Origin: Alteromonas sp. MMG017
GTDB taxonomy: Bacteria > Pseudomonadota > Gammaproteobacteria > Enterobacterales > Alteromonadaceae
Length of the DNA: 64,000 nucleotides
Assembly: GCF_018100795.1 (NCBI RefSeq)
Contig: NZ_JAGJDY010000001.1
Location: 248,001 to 312,000, forward strand
Direction: 5' to 3'
Shown: positions 18,434 to 28,037 of the stretch, one piece after another
Layout of the letters: each line of letters opens with the position of its first letter
Position numbering within the stretch: the first letter of the stretch is position 1
Notes under the pieces: model-generated
The model's database searches: none
Told to the model about the DNA's origin: nothing
Seen by the model: only the letters and a program-made list of their open reading frames with translations
Translations under genes and position numbers: made by a program

Positions 18434-19081
18434 TTATGAGTTTGAATCATTACTAAATACGATAACTTGACCTATCCGAGGGTCGTACAGAAACCCATCA
18501 CCTTGTGTATCATTCGTAGGGCTACTGTTCAGATTTTTTATAGACTGGCTAAGGTAATAATAGCAAAGGTCATTACCACTTGCGCCGCTGCCACTACTAT
18601 TTGTAGCAAAGTATCGGTAACCGTCAAATGGTGACTCTGAAAAACTCGACGTGATGGAAGGCGCACTTTGCATTATTAAACTAAAAATACTTTCGCAGTC
18701 TAATGCGGTAATGGCCGTGTCTTGACTGTTACCATCACCGTTAAGCAAGCCTGTGGGATAACCGGTATCCTGATCAACCGCTACGTTAATGCCATCAAGG
18801 GTGACAAAGGTTTGATTGGTAGACGCATTCTCTTCCGGCCGACCTTCTATCTCCCACTGTGCGCGCACTAGTCCAACACCTGTGGCGAAACCACCTGCAA
18901 CGCCCTCAACCGTGGCATCTTCAGCTTGTTCAGTAATATCAAGAAAGCGTGGAATCGCCACGGCCGCTAATAGCCCAAGTAATACGACTACAATCACAAG
19001 CTCGATTAGCGTAAAGCCTGATTGCTTTGCTGCTATTTGATGCCGTTGTTTTTTCATTTGGACCATCCCAGTTTTTCTCAT
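18434..19081 (-). CDS. mshB: MSHA pilin-like protein MshB
   Basis: A prepilin of 215 residues from the first ATG, or 207 from an ATG eight codons later (MKKQRHQIAAKQSG leader). Neither has a strong ribosome site, so the start is uncertain. The cleavage region is KQSG/FTLIELVIVVVLLGLLAAVAIPRFLD with Glu5. It resembles the major pilin at the N-terminus but is longer, with cysteines in ALDCES and DLCYYYL. It lies between mshF and mshA, its canonical position. Confidence 0.9.
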   Translation of the reverse strand: MRKTGMVQMKKQRHQIAAKQSGFTLIELVIVVVLLGLLAAVAIPRFLDITEQAEDATVEGVAGGFATGVGLVRAQWEIEGRPEENASTNQTFVTLDGINVAVDQDTGYPTGLLNGDGNSQDTAITALDCESIFSLIMQSAPSITSSFSESPFDGYRYFATNSSGSGASGNDLCYYYLSQSIKNLNSSPTNDTQGDGFLYDPRIGQVIVFSNDSNS

Positions 19082-19102
19082 TATTAAAATTCAGTTTGTT
19101 TG

Positions 19103-19621
19103 TTACTGTTCGTCTTCTGGAACCACATCACCACGAAATACAAAGTAGTCAAAGTAATCCCCCGCACTTAAGGAAAATCGGCAACGTGCATTCACGGCCT
19201 CATCGTCGACTAACTCACCACGGAAATATTCACCACGGACATTAAAACCATTAACTATCATAGGCACGGTTAGCAACGCGTTCCAAAGGGACTTACATCC
19301 TTTCACGGAAGGGGACACTTCAGGCCATCCTTCATGACTCATGAGTACAGGCGTACGTCCAACTTCATTACCTTGCCTATCATAGTGCGTAAGCAGAATG
19401 CGAACTGGCCGCCCTTCTGACTGCCACTTCCAATGAGCTGTTACTGCAGACTCTTCCAACTTGAGCGCTAACTGCCTAAGCATCTGAGCCTCAAAATTAG
19501 CTTCGCTGGTGTTCAGTCGCACTATAAAAACGGCCATTAATGAAGCAAACAACGTGATCACAATAATATTGATAAAGAGGGATCGGTTGTTATTCTTTGC
19601 GACTTCGCTTTTCGTCACCAT
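19103..19621 (-). CDS. mshF: MSHA biogenesis protein MshF
   Basis: A 172-residue protein with one N-terminal membrane helix (SLFINIIVITLFASLMAVFIV, about residues 14-34) and a small periplasmic domain with conserved Trp residues and two cysteines (KGCKSLW, ARCRFSLS). It lacks a prepilin cleavage motif. The assignment rests on its place between mshG and mshB and on its size and topology. MshF is a poorly characterised assembly protein. Confidence 0.8.
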   Translation of the reverse strand: MVTKSEVAKNNNRSLFINIIVITLFASLMAVFIVRLNTSEANFEAQMLRQLALKLEESAVTAHWKWQSEGRPVRILLTHYDRQGNEVGRTPVLMSHEGWPEVSPSVKGCKSLWNALLTVPMIVNGFNVRGEYFRGELVDDEAVNARCRFSLSAGDYFDYFVFRGDVVPEDEQ

Positions 19622-19704
19622 GTTACTACCCTTGCTGCTATTACTTTTTAGCAGTCATTAATTGTTCTTAACATACTGTTATAGCACATCTTTAAGATAG
19701 GGAG

Positions 19705-20931
19705 TTATACGCCTTTTATTGCATTCATCATGTCCCACATGGGGGTGAAAATACCCAGCGCGAGTACCAGTACCATGGCTGCCACTACCACAATCAAAAA
19801 AGGCTCTATCTTTGCTGTCAGATTTTTCAGATCGTAATCAACTTCACGTTCATAGAACTCCGACGCCTCAACCAATAATTCATCCACGCGACCTGTCTCT
19901 TCGCCTACGCGTATCATCTGCATCACCAGTGGGGTAAAAAGTCCGCTTGCTGCACTCACTCGTGCTAGCCCCTCGCCCTTTTCAATGCGCTCGCGCATCC
20001 CAATAATTTTTTGTCCCATATACACATTCCCCACCGCGTCTGAGGTTAAGTTTAGTGCACTGGTTAAAGGGACGCCCGCCCGCAACATCATTGAAAAACT
20101 CCGGCAATAGCGGCTAAGTAAAGAACGATTAAAAATACTGCCCACTATGGGCAATGAAAGCTTGCGTCTATCCCAATTCAAACGCCCAATGTTGGTGTTT
20201 AATGAACGCCTAATCATGTAGGCAATGAATATCCCGCCAGCTATTAGCATGTACCAATAGTTCAGCAAGAAATCTGATGTGCCAATGAGGGCTCGAGTCA
20301 TTAAAGGCAACTCGGCATTAAACTTAGAAAACATATCGGCGAACTTCGGAATAACAAAGATATTAAGCACCACAAACGCACCGGCTAAGGCAATAAGCAC
20401 AAAGATGGGGTAGCGAGTGGCGGCTTTAATTTGTTTGCGAGTTTCTTGTTCGCGCTCTAAATATATCGCCAATTGAGCGAAGGCATCTTCTAACTGACCA
20501 GTGTTTTCGCCAACATGAATAATGCTCACAAACAATTGATTAAAAATTTTAGGGTGCTGATTTAAGCCAGAAGATAAGGTTCTGCCTCGCTCTAAACTCA
20601 CGATAGCGTCTTCTAGAGCAAGTTTAAGGCGAATTGAATTACAGGATTCGGCTAAACCAGATACCGCTTTTAGTAAAGGAATACCCGCTTTGGTTAGAGA
20701 GTACATTTGACGACAAAAAATAACTAAATCGTCCAAGGTAACTTCTGGTACAAACCAGCCTTGCCAACCAGATACCACACTTTCTTTTTTAGCGCTCATG
20801 GGGGCAATAGCAATGGGCGTTACACTACGAGCGCGCAACATTGCCGCTGCACTTGTTGCATCGTTCGCGTCTAACTCGCCTTCAGTAAGGGCGCCATTTC
20901 GTTCGCGCCCCTTGTAGCTAAACCGTGCCAT
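19705..20931 (-). CDS. mshG: MSHA inner-membrane platform protein MshG
   Basis: A 408-residue PilC/GspF-family polytopic protein. Two cytoplasmic T2SSF repeats are visible (FCRQMYSLTKAGIPLLKAVS at about residue 73 and RYCRSFSMMLRAGVPLTSAL at about residue 275), each followed by hydrophobic helices. The C-terminus is IVVVAAMVLVLALGIFTPMW. It forms the platform that couples the ATPase MshE to pilin assembly. It begins 11 bases after the mshE stop. Confidence 0.95.
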   Translation of the reverse strand: MARFSYKGRERNGALTEGELDANDATSAAAMLRARSVTPIAIAPMSAKKESVVSGWQGWFVPEVTLDDLVIFCRQMYSLTKAGIPLLKAVSGLAESCNSIRLKLALEDAIVSLERGRTLSSGLNQHPKIFNQLFVSIIHVGENTGQLEDAFAQLAIYLEREQETRKQIKAATRYPIFVLIALAGAFVVLNIFVIPKFADMFSKFNAELPLMTRALIGTSDFLLNYWYMLIAGGIFIAYMIRRSLNTNIGRLNWDRRKLSLPIVGSIFNRSLLSRYCRSFSMMLRAGVPLTSALNLTSDAVGNVYMGQKIIGMRERIEKGEGLARVSAASGLFTPLVMQMIRVGEETGRVDELLVEASEFYEREVDYDLKNLTAKIEPFLIVVVAAMVLVLALGIFTPMWDMMNAIKGV

Positions 20932-20942
20932 CTATCATTGCC

Positions 20943-22688
20943 CTATTGCGCGTTGGTGTGGTGTGCGTTGTCAGTAGTTTCAGAAGAGGGGGCATCTTGG
21001 GCTACCATCTCAATCAATTTTAAAACTTCTTCTACACTGGTTACGCCCATTTTTGCATAAGTAAGCGCAGATTGAGGTAAAGAGCGATATCCCGCGCTTT
21101 TAGTAGCAGCATCGCTAAACCCTTGAATATCGCTGGTCTTTAAATGATTCATCATGTTTTCACTCATTTCGAGTAACTCAAAAACCCCTATTCGCCCTTT
21201 GTATCCGGTTTGATTACATTTCTGACATCCGCGACCTTGTTTAAAGGCAACGTCTGCGACATTTTCATCAATACCGTTTAACCACACCTTTTCATCATCC
21301 GTGGGTGTATAAGAAGTGGTGCAATTATCACAAATTCGACGTACCAAACGCTGAGCAATAATGCCTCGAAGGGAACTTGCCACCAAGTAACCAGGCGCGC
21401 CCATATCTAATAGGCGTACTACACTGGATATAGCATCGTTGGTATGCAGGGTTGAGAGGACTAAGTGACCGGTCAATGCGCCACGAAGCCCAATTTCTAC
21501 CGTTTCTTGATCACGCATTTCCCCCACCATAATAATGTCGGGGTCTTGTCGTAGTGTGGTTCTAAGTACGTTTGAAAAAGTCAGGTTGATTTTAGGGTTC
21601 ACTTGAACCTGATTAATACGGGGCAAGCGGTATTCCACCGGATCTTCTACGGTGATAATTTTCGACTTTGCCGTATTTAATTCGCTTAATGCACCATACA
21701 AGGTGGTCGTTTTACCGGAACCGGTAGGCCCGGTCACCAAAATCATTCCATGGGGGCGGCGTAATAAATTTCTAAAGCGGGTTAACTGCGCTGAAGGCAT
21801 ACCGGTTTGTTCTAAAGTGAGCAGCCCTGCTGACTGGTCGAGCAAACGCATCACCACAGATTCGCCACCTTGCACTGGCATGGTAGACAAACGTACGTCT
21901 ATTTTGTGCCCTTTAACCTTAATTTGAGTACGGCCATCTTGCGGTAGACGCTTTTCGGAAATATCTAGCCCCGCCATCAGTTTTAAGCGCAGCACTAACG
22001 CCGCCGCTATACTTTTCTCCGGAATAACAGTTTCTTGTAAAACCCCATCTACCCGCTGTCGTATTCTCAGCTGATTCTCATCAGGCTCAATATGAATATC
22101 GGACGCTTTTGCTATCACGGCATCTTCAAAGATAGATTGCAGCAAGCGAGCTACTGTTGTGTCTTGATCCCCGGCACCACCAAGCTCTATATTGAAGTTA
22201 TCTTCGGTATCGTATTCTTCTGCCAGTTCTTGGGCAAAACTCGCAATTTCTTGGGTTTTTCGATAGAAAGTATCGTAAGCAGTAAATAGCTGTTGTTCGC
22301 TTACTACCGCGAGTTCAATTTGCCTATTTAACGTTTCTGAAAGATGATCTACCGCGGTTAAATCTGCCGGATCTGACATAGCAACGAGCAGAGTGTCACC
22401 TTTATCATCAATAACCAGTGCGCGATATCGCCTAGCTTGAATTTCAGGTAGAAGTAGCACCGCTTGTTGATTAACGCGGAATTGATCGATATCGATAAGC
22501 GGAACATTTAAGTGACGCGATAACAATTCAAGCATTTGGTGCTCAGTCACCAGCCCCATTGAAATCAAAGTGGCACCTAACTTACGCCCCGTACTTTTTT
22601 GCTCTGACAGTGCCGTCATTAGCTCATCAGCACTTATCAAATTGTGCTGAACAAGAAGGTCGCCAAGGCGAATTCTGGGTTTATTCAT
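20943..22688 (-). CDS. mshE: MSHA extension ATPase MshE with N-terminal c-di-GMP-binding MshEN domain
   Basis: A 581-residue PilB/GspE-type ATPase. The N-terminus carries the MshEN pattern (RLGDLLVQHNLISADELMTA from residue 7, and a second related block near residues 36-59). In V. cholerae MshE this region binds cyclic di-GMP and activates pilus extension. The ATPase core has Walker A GPTGSGKTTTLYGALS, the Asp box, Walker B IIMVGEMRDQETVEIGLRGA, and the His box. Zinc-type cysteines occur in CDNC and CQKC. It overlaps mshN by eight bases. c-di-GMP control here is inferred from the conserved motif. Confidence 0.96.
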   Translation of the reverse strand: MNKPRIRLGDLLVQHNLISADELMTALSEQKSTGRKLGATLISMGLVTEHQMLELLSRHLNVPLIDIDQFRVNQQAVLLLPEIQARRYRALVIDDKGDTLLVAMSDPADLTAVDHLSETLNRQIELAVVSEQQLFTAYDTFYRKTQEIASFAQELAEEYDTEDNFNIELGGAGDQDTTVARLLQSIFEDAVIAKASDIHIEPDENQLRIRQRVDGVLQETVIPEKSIAAALVLRLKLMAGLDISEKRLPQDGRTQIKVKGHKIDVRLSTMPVQGGESVVMRLLDQSAGLLTLEQTGMPSAQLTRFRNLLRRPHGMILVTGPTGSGKTTTLYGALSELNTAKSKIITVEDPVEYRLPRINQVQVNPKINLTFSNVLRTTLRQDPDIIMVGEMRDQETVEIGLRGALTGHLVLSTLHTNDAISSVVRLLDMGAPGYLVASSLRGIIAQRLVRRICDNCTTSYTPTDDEKVWLNGIDENVADVAFKQGRGCQKCNQTGYKGRIGVFELLEMSENMMNHLKTSDIQGFSDAATKSAGYRSLPQSALTYAKMGVTSVEEVLKLIEMVAQDAPSSETTDNAHHTNAQ

Positions 22689-23844
22689 TTACTACTTCCC
22701 TAAGCCTAGCTATGCGCTCTTGCACATAATGGTGTACGTCTGGTGATAGGGCCTGCTGCGTATCAATCTGTATTACTTGGGAGAAAGCGCTTAACGCCAA
22801 TGCAGAATGTTGCAGACTGTCAGCACTTATCGCAGCACCTAACCACCACTTGGGCTCTAAAGGTCGCCGCTTAGTTAACGCCAAATAATCGTTAAGAGAC
22901 TTTTCGAACACGCCATGTTGCTGCAGTAGGTTCGCTCTAAAACTAAGTAACTCAATAGATAAGGGGTTACTGGATGAAGAAACAGCCTCACTCGCGTTTT
23001 CTATCGCTACTTCGGTTAGCCCTTGCTTCACATACAACCGCGACAACATAAGGCGAACGCTGTGATCATTGGGTGTATTCACAAGCATTCGTTGTAACAA
23101 TGCCTGCGCTTGTTCTACTTGGCCGCTGGCAAAGAGTAAGGACGCTAGCTTCTTCTTAGCGCCACTATCACGTGGGTGGCTTTGCACTTTCTGCTGCATC
23201 AGCCCAATGGCTGTGTTGTAGTCGTTATTATCAAGGGCTAAACGAACTTGCTCGTCTATCGCAGGGGCGTTTTTAGTGTTATCGACCTGTTTTGAAAAGC
23301 GTGGCACGGGTGCCGACTCGACTGTTTTTAAGCTCCCTACCGACTTCGATGCAGTCTGCGCTTCAGCAATGCCAGTGGAGTAAGTATCTGGGCTAGTTAT
23401 AGGGTTAGGGTTTGCACTAGGGGTTACATTAGCAGCAACCGGGCTCGGGCTTTTCTGAGGTTCACCCTCTTTATCCTCTTTACCTTCCTTACCCTCTATG
23501 TTTTTCGCCGTTTCTGAAGAAGTGTCCGGTGCAACTTGGGCAGACGTCTGTACCGTTTTTGATAAAATCTGCTGCGCATCCGTATCGTCGTTTTGTGAAA
23601 TGCTTGGTTGAGCACTTGCATTAGACGGCGTAGACAAGGAGGCGGGCGACACCGATGATGAAACCGATGGCGCGGGGTTAAGCAGCACCCACGTAACTAA
23701 CGCGATGGTCACGATAACCAATAACACAACAACGACAGTAAGCGCACTTACTGACTTTTTCTGTGGAGCTTCATAGCGGGCTTGCGATTGTTCAACGCCC
23801 TCGCGAGCTTCAAGATCTTTCAGCATTTTATTCACAACACTCAT
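22681..23844 (-). CDS. mshN: MSHA biogenesis TPR protein MshN
   Basis: A 387-residue protein from the ATG at 23844, which overlaps the mshM stop as ATGA. A longer reading from 23940 would add 32 residues inside mshM with no family character. It starts MSVVNKMLKDLEAREG, typical of MshN. It has one membrane helix (ALTVVVVLLVIVTIALVTWV, about residues 32-51), a long Ser/Pro/Ala-rich periplasmic linker with a Lys/Glu patch (EGKEGKEDKEGEPQK), and C-terminal TPR repeats from about residue 200. It is predicted to help assemble or stabilise the secretin and pilus machinery. Confidence 0.9.
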   Translation of the reverse strand: MSVVNKMLKDLEAREGVEQSQARYEAPQKKSVSALTVVVVLLVIVTIALVTWVLLNPAPSVSSSVSPASLSTPSNASAQPSISQNDDTDAQQILSKTVQTSAQVAPDTSSETAKNIEGKEGKEDKEGEPQKSPSPVAANVTPSANPNPITSPDTYSTGIAEAQTASKSVGSLKTVESAPVPRFSKQVDNTKNAPAIDEQVRLALDNNDYNTAIGLMQQKVQSHPRDSGAKKKLASLLFASGQVEQAQALLQRMLVNTPNDHSVRLMLSRLYVKQGLTEVAIENASEAVSSSSNPLSIELLSFRANLLQQHGVFEKSLNDYLALTKRRPLEPKWWLGAAISADSLQHSALALSAFSQVIQIDTQQALSPDVHHYVQERIARLREVVNE

Positions 23845-24755
23845 GCCATCCCCCCAAACTCGAGCATACTGGCAAGGGTAACCGAAACCACTGCACCGGC
23901 TGCTACCAAAGAAGGCCACAATGCAAGAGAAGCGTACCAAGGCAATGTAGTGGCTTCGGTATCAGCAATCGCCAATTTAATGTGTGATACATTCACTTTG
24001 TACTTACCTTCGCCGTACGCCAGCATCATGGCCTTATGACACAATACGTTGACCAGTCTTGGCGTGCCCTTCGTGGCCATAAACATGAGTCGGCAACACG
24101 CTAAGTCGAACACCTCTTCTCCTGGATGCCCTGCTACTACTAAGCGATGTTTTACGTAATGGTATATTTGGTCGGTATCCATGTGCGATAGCGAGTAACT
24201 GAATGTAATACGCTGCTTTAGCTGTCGCAGTTCTGGCATTGAAAGCTTTTGATTGAGCTCTGGCTGCCCAAACAACACCACCTGCAATAGTTTGCGGCTT
24301 TCTGTCTCTAAATTAGTCATTAAACGCAGCGCTTCAATACTTTCAACCGGTAACGCTTGCGCTTCATCAATGACCAAAACAGCACTTCGCTGCTGGGCAT
24401 TAATATCGATAAGTCGCTCTTGAATACACTGGGTGAAACGCTGCTGATCGCAGGTTTGACCAAAATCTACTCCTAGTTCGCTTGCCACTGCACGGCGCAA
24501 CTCATCTGGGCTTAAAAGAGGGTTAGGAATATAGGCTGATTGAAAATGCGCGGGTAACTCATTAAGAAACTTTCGACAGATAAGGGTTTTGCCTGTACCG
24601 ACTTCACCAGTAACCTTAATAAAACCCTCACCAGATTTAAGCGCAGTGAGTAACACCTCACTGGCTTCAATATGACTGGGTAGGCCATAAAAAAAACTGG
24701 TGTTTGGCGTTAAAGTAAACGGAAGCTCTCTAATGCCAAAATGATACAAGTACAT
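23841..24755 (-). CDS. mshM: MSHA AAA ATPase MshM (ExeA-like)
   Basis: A 304-residue protein from the ATG at 24755, two bases after the mshL stop. An ATG seven codons earlier lies inside mshL. It has the N-terminal YHFGIRELPFTLTPNTSFFY pattern of ExeA/GspA-type ATPases, Walker A GEVGTGKTLICRKF (about residues 43-56) and Walker B VLVIDEAQAL. A C-terminal hydrophobic segment, LALWPSLVAAGAVVSVTLAS, could be a membrane anchor. ExeA homologues help secretin insertion across peptidoglycan, and a similar role for the MshL secretin is inferred. Confidence 0.93.
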   Translation of the reverse strand: MYLYHFGIRELPFTLTPNTSFFYGLPSHIEASEVLLTALKSGEGFIKVTGEVGTGKTLICRKFLNELPAHFQSAYIPNPLLSPDELRRAVASELGVDFGQTCDQQRFTQCIQERLIDINAQQRSAVLVIDEAQALPVESIEALRLMTNLETESRKLLQVVLFGQPELNQKLSMPELRQLKQRITFSYSLSHMDTDQIYHYVKHRLVVAGHPGEEVFDLACCRLMFMATKGTPRLVNVLCHKAMMLAYGEGKYKVNVSHIKLAIADTEATTLPWYASLALWPSLVAAGAVVSVTLASMLEFGGMA

Positions 24756-24757
24756 AC

Positions 24758-26431
24758 TTAATCCACATACAACCAATCCACCATATTTTGGCGACTGGTT
24801 TCTAGTTGCTGTTCGAACGTGTCGTGCCCTACAACAGTGGGTTTGAGTAAAATGATAAGTTCTTTTTTCGTTTCGCTAACTTGGCGATTCTTAAATAATT
24901 CACCAAACAAAGGAATGTCACCCAATAATGGCGTTTTTGATACCATATCGGTTTGACTGGTTTGCATTAACCCACCTATCACCACAATTTCGCCAGAGCC
25001 AGCTCGAATTATAGTGTCTGACTCTCGAATGGTGCTTTGTGCCAACGGCAATACAATTTGCTCATCATCCATGGTCACTACTTTTTGCTGCTCAGCAGTT
25101 TCAATAACCGATGGGTGAACATGTAAAAGAACCGTGCCTTTGTCATCAATTTGCGGTGTTACATCTAGCGCAATGCCCGAGAAAAAGGGCGTAAGCTCAA
25201 TATCCGGTGAAATAGACGTAGTCGTACTGGTTACCGTGCTGTCGCTTGACACATCAGTAACAAAATATTCATCGTCGCCCACTTTAATAACCGCTTTTTG
25301 GTTATTAATCGCGGTAACACGTGGGCTTGAGAGCACCTGTACATTCCCTTGCGTAGACAGTAACGACAATACCCCAGAGAAGTCTTTGTTCAAAAATGCG
25401 AGGCTTGTTACACCACCTAGGGTAGCACTGATATCATTACCTAAAGTGCCTGCCGTAGTTGAAAGTGAGAAATCAGTATTTCCTGTATTGGCCAGTATCT
25501 CATTCCAATTAATACCCTGCTGATAACCGTCATTCAGTTCAACTTCTAAAATTCGGGCTTCCAAAATAACTTGTTTCGTTAAGTTAGCTTCTGAGGTCTT
25601 CAAAAAGCGGCGTATGTCAGACAATTCATCAGGCATGGCCCTTACCGTAACTAGGCTGGCTTGCGGAGTCACAAACACAGCACGGCCGTCTTCCTTACCT
25701 ACCATAGCTTCAAGACTCACTTTCAAGTCGGCCCAAAAGTCTGTTTCAGTGCGCGTGTTTATCGTTGTGCCGTTAGTATTACTGTTGTTCTGACTTCCAT
25801 AGCTATCGGAACTACTGAAGTTGCCACTGTACGAGCCCGAAGAAGAACCATTGTTGTTATTTTGATTATTATTTTGCGTTACACCACCGGAGGTAATACT
25901 GGTTTGAGTTGCCCCGTTTCGCTGCATGTAGAGGTAATTAACGGCAAAGGTTTCAGTACGCATACCAGCAGCGCGCACTTTAAAAACCGTTCCTGAGCGC
26001 GCAATGTCATAGCCATATAAGTCACTAAGTAATGACATAACTTCATCTATTGTAACTTGCTTGAGTTGCAGCGATACAGACCCAGTTACTTGCGGATGAA
26101 TAGCAACACTGTAAGGCGTACCTTCAACCAAGCCTGCGAAAAACGCACTTATAGGCACGCTTTGCGCGTTAACGTCGAAACGTTGTGGCCCGAACAAGCT
26201 GTTAGTTGAAGACACACTTTCGGGTGCTGCCAATGCAGCTGATACCGCAGAGGGGATGGGCACTGGGGTATTTACTTGTGAAGATTTACGCGCTTTTTCT
26301 GCATCAATTTGTTCTTGTAAGTCTTGTTCAACTTTTGACACAAGCTGCTGCTGAGGCTCTGATGTACTCTGACAACCGGTCATCGCTAAAGATATGCTTA
26401 ATACTCCAAACAGACGGGGTAACTTGCCCAT
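24758..26431 (-). CDS. mshL: MSHA outer-membrane secretin MshL
   Basis: A lipoprotein secretin of 557 residues from the ATG at 26431, preceded by AGAGGAT. The upstream in-frame ATG seven codons earlier overlaps mshK. The signal peptide ends in the lipobox AMTGC (Cys20). N-domains include VPISAFFAGLVEGTPYSVAI and a VTIDEVMSLLSDLYGYDI region. The secretin domain has VLSSPRVTAINNQKAVIKVG and ends with PLLGDIPLFGELFKN. An Asn/Ser/Gly-rich insert (about residues 185-225) separates the N-domains from the C-terminal pore region. It forms the outer-membrane pore for the pilus. Confidence 0.95.
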   Translation of the reverse strand: MGKLPRLFGVLSISLAMTGCQSTSEPQQQLVSKVEQDLQEQIDAEKARKSSQVNTPVPIPSAVSAALAAPESVSSTNSLFGPQRFDVNAQSVPISAFFAGLVEGTPYSVAIHPQVTGSVSLQLKQVTIDEVMSLLSDLYGYDIARSGTVFKVRAAGMRTETFAVNYLYMQRNGATQTSITSGGVTQNNNQNNNNGSSSGSYSGNFSSSDSYGSQNNSNTNGTTINTRTETDFWADLKVSLEAMVGKEDGRAVFVTPQASLVTVRAMPDELSDIRRFLKTSEANLTKQVILEARILEVELNDGYQQGINWNEILANTGNTDFSLSTTAGTLGNDISATLGGVTSLAFLNKDFSGVLSLLSTQGNVQVLSSPRVTAINNQKAVIKVGDDEYFVTDVSSDSTVTSTTTSISPDIELTPFFSGIALDVTPQIDDKGTVLLHVHPSVIETAEQQKVVTMDDEQIVLPLAQSTIRESDTIIRAGSGEIVVIGGLMQTSQTDMVSKTPLLGDIPLFGELFKNRQVSETKKELIILLKPTVVGHDTFEQQLETSRQNMVDWLYVD

Positions 26432-26432
26432 T

Positions 26433-26774
26433 TTACAGATCCTCTGATACATTTTTCTTAATTGTTGTTATTGGCGCTAGAGACAATACAGTTCGTACGG
26501 GCTTGGCATAACGGGTTTTCAAAATTACCACGGTATTCTTAGTTATGCTTTCTACTTTGCCCTCGGCGATATCATCCCCTTCCCTGACCACTTTATTATT
26601 AATAATGGCATGCTTACTTTGCGCAGAATACATAATGGCACTTAAGGAAAACTCCCCTTGCTGCGTAGCACCAATGCCTGCCATTTTGGTATTTCCAGGG
26701 CGAGTTGGGTCTTGCTGTGCAAACAACAAAAATGAGCTAAAAGTGAGCACTGTCGTTAGTATTAGTTTAAACAC
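26433..26774 (-). CDS. mshK: MSHA biogenesis protein MshK (PilP-like)
   Basis: A small 113-residue exported protein with a signal peptide ending near LLFAQQ and the PilP/GspC-like motif QDPTRPG, followed by LSAIMYSAQSKHAIINNKVV and REGD. This is the homology-region pattern seen in proteins linking the inner-membrane complex to the secretin. The GTG start lies inside the last codons of mshJ (eight-base overlap). Confidence 0.88.
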   Translation of the reverse strand: MFKLILTTVLTFSSFLLFAQQDPTRPGNTKMAGIGATQQGEFSLSAIMYSAQSKHAIINNKVVREGDDIAEGKVESITKNTVVILKTRYAKPVRTVLSLAPITTIKKNVSEDL

Positions 26775-27411
26775 GGATAAATGTCCTTTGCGTGCTAACG
26801 GTATAAAACTCTATTGTCACTTTTCCGTTAGGGTAATCGCTGACTTGGTAATCCATCGCTTCCCAATAAAGCTTTATATTTTCTTTTTGAGCACGTTGAA
26901 GAAAGTCTCTGATATCAAAATAGCTACCGCTAAACGTTAGGGTTAGGCCATGTCGATAAAGCGTAAGCTCCGATAAGTCTTCACGTCCTGCAAATATGTT
27001 AACAGGCGCAATAGTTGCCATAGATTCCAAGCGCACTTGTTGTGCATCATCAAACATACGACTAACCAAAGCTGGCATTTCGTCAGGGGTGACTAGGGTT
27101 TTAAGTTCATCTCTAAATCGTCTTTCCAATATCGCATCTTTTTCTTCCAATTCTGCAATGCTTGATATCAAGGCCTCGTCGGGATCCTCTTCTAGCGCTT
27201 CGAGATAAATTTGTAATTGTTGGTTTAACGACGAGGTTTGCGTGGCTTCAGATGCTAGCCTTCTTTCCATCGATTGCGACTTTTTCCAAAGGGGCTCAAT
27301 AAAAAACGTGAAACCAATAAGTACTAACACCACTAAGCCCGCGACGAAGAGCATAATGAGTTCTCGAGGGCTCATGGCGGCCAGTTTACTGTTCAAGCTA
27401 TCTTTGCTCAT
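26767..27411 (-). CDS. mshJ: MSHA biogenesis protein MshJ (PilO/GspM-like)
   Basis: A 214-residue protein with one N-terminal membrane helix (ELIMLFVAGLVVLVLIGFTFF, about residues 17-37), a coiled-coil stretch (residues about 45-100), and a small C-terminal domain with LTLTFSGSYFDIRDFLQRAQ, typical of PilO/GspM alignment proteins. It overlaps the preceding PilN-like gene as ATGA, so translation is coupled. Confidence 0.9.
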   Translation of the reverse strand: MSKDSLNSKLAAMSPRELIMLFVAGLVVLVLIGFTFFIEPLWKKSQSMERRLASEATQTSSLNQQLQIYLEALEEDPDEALISSIAELEEKDAILERRFRDELKTLVTPDEMPALVSRMFDDAQQVRLESMATIAPVNIFAGREDLSELTLYRHGLTLTFSGSYFDIRDFLQRAQKENIKLYWEAMDYQVSDYPNGKVTIEFYTVSTQRTFIRV

Positions 27412-28037
27412 TCTGGTGCCACCTCACCGTCTTCATCAGCTGGCTCACTGAGTAACTCAAACGACAACACGCCATTTGGATTGCCATCTTTGTTGATATC
27501 ACGGCTTAATTTAATGACTTCAAATTCTTTTTCTTCAAAGTAGGTAGCGTTTCCTAGTCGTTTTAACCACGCTGGCAGTGCACCTGGGTCGTTTACCTTG
27601 CCATATAATGACAATCGCTCACTGTGCACCACAAATCGCGTTAGCCATAGAGAACCGTCTGCAACATCGGCAAAACCATTTAGTGCTTGGTAAAATGGCG
27701 CCTGCTCTCGGGTTTCTTGCCCACTCAATTCTTCGATAAGTAATGTTTTTTGGCTGACCGAAAGGTTTAACGTTTCGAGTTCTTCAGATAAAACTTGTGA
27801 TGGCTTTCGTTCAGCTAATTGAGATTTCGCCATGGCTAAGTCTTCATCAAGCTGGATAGTTCGCTCTTGCGCTTGGTTTAACACTGCACTTTGTTTTTGA
27901 ACCGTCGCGCTCAACCTCATGGTAACTAGCACGACTACCAATAATGTCAGTAACCACACTACGAGCATTGTGCCTACGTTCAACCAGCGAAACTCCGGTT
28001 TAAACTCTGGCCAATAGAGGTTAATCCGCTGTCTCAT
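27408..28037 (-). CDS. MSHA PilN-like assembly protein (MshI2 type)
   Basis: A 209-residue protein from the ATG at 28037, overlapping the mshI stop as ATGA. A longer frame from 28097 adds 20 residues inside mshI and is not favoured. The start MRQRINLYWPEFKPEF is a clear PilN/MshI2 signature (INLY binds the PilM-like partner). One membrane helix follows (WLLTLLVVVLVTMRLSATVQ, about residues 28-47), then a coiled coil and a compact periplasmic domain. It completes a PilM-PilN-PilO-PilP-like alignment subcomplex with mshI, mshJ and mshK. Confidence 0.87.
   Translation of the reverse strand: MRQRINLYWPEFKPEFRWLNVGTMLVVWLLTLLVVVLVTMRLSATVQKQSAVLNQAQERTIQLDEDLAMAKSQLAERKPSQVLSEELETLNLSVSQKTLLIEELSGQETREQAPFYQALNGFADVADGSLWLTRFVVHSERLSLYGKVNDPGALPAWLKRLGNATYFEEKEFEVIKLSRDINKDGNPNGVLSFELLSEPADEDGEVAPE

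Noticed and set aside
23844..23940. 32-residue N-terminal extension of MshN
   Set aside because: It lies wholly inside mshM. The ATGA overlap at 23844 and the start MSVVNKMLKDLE fit the family.
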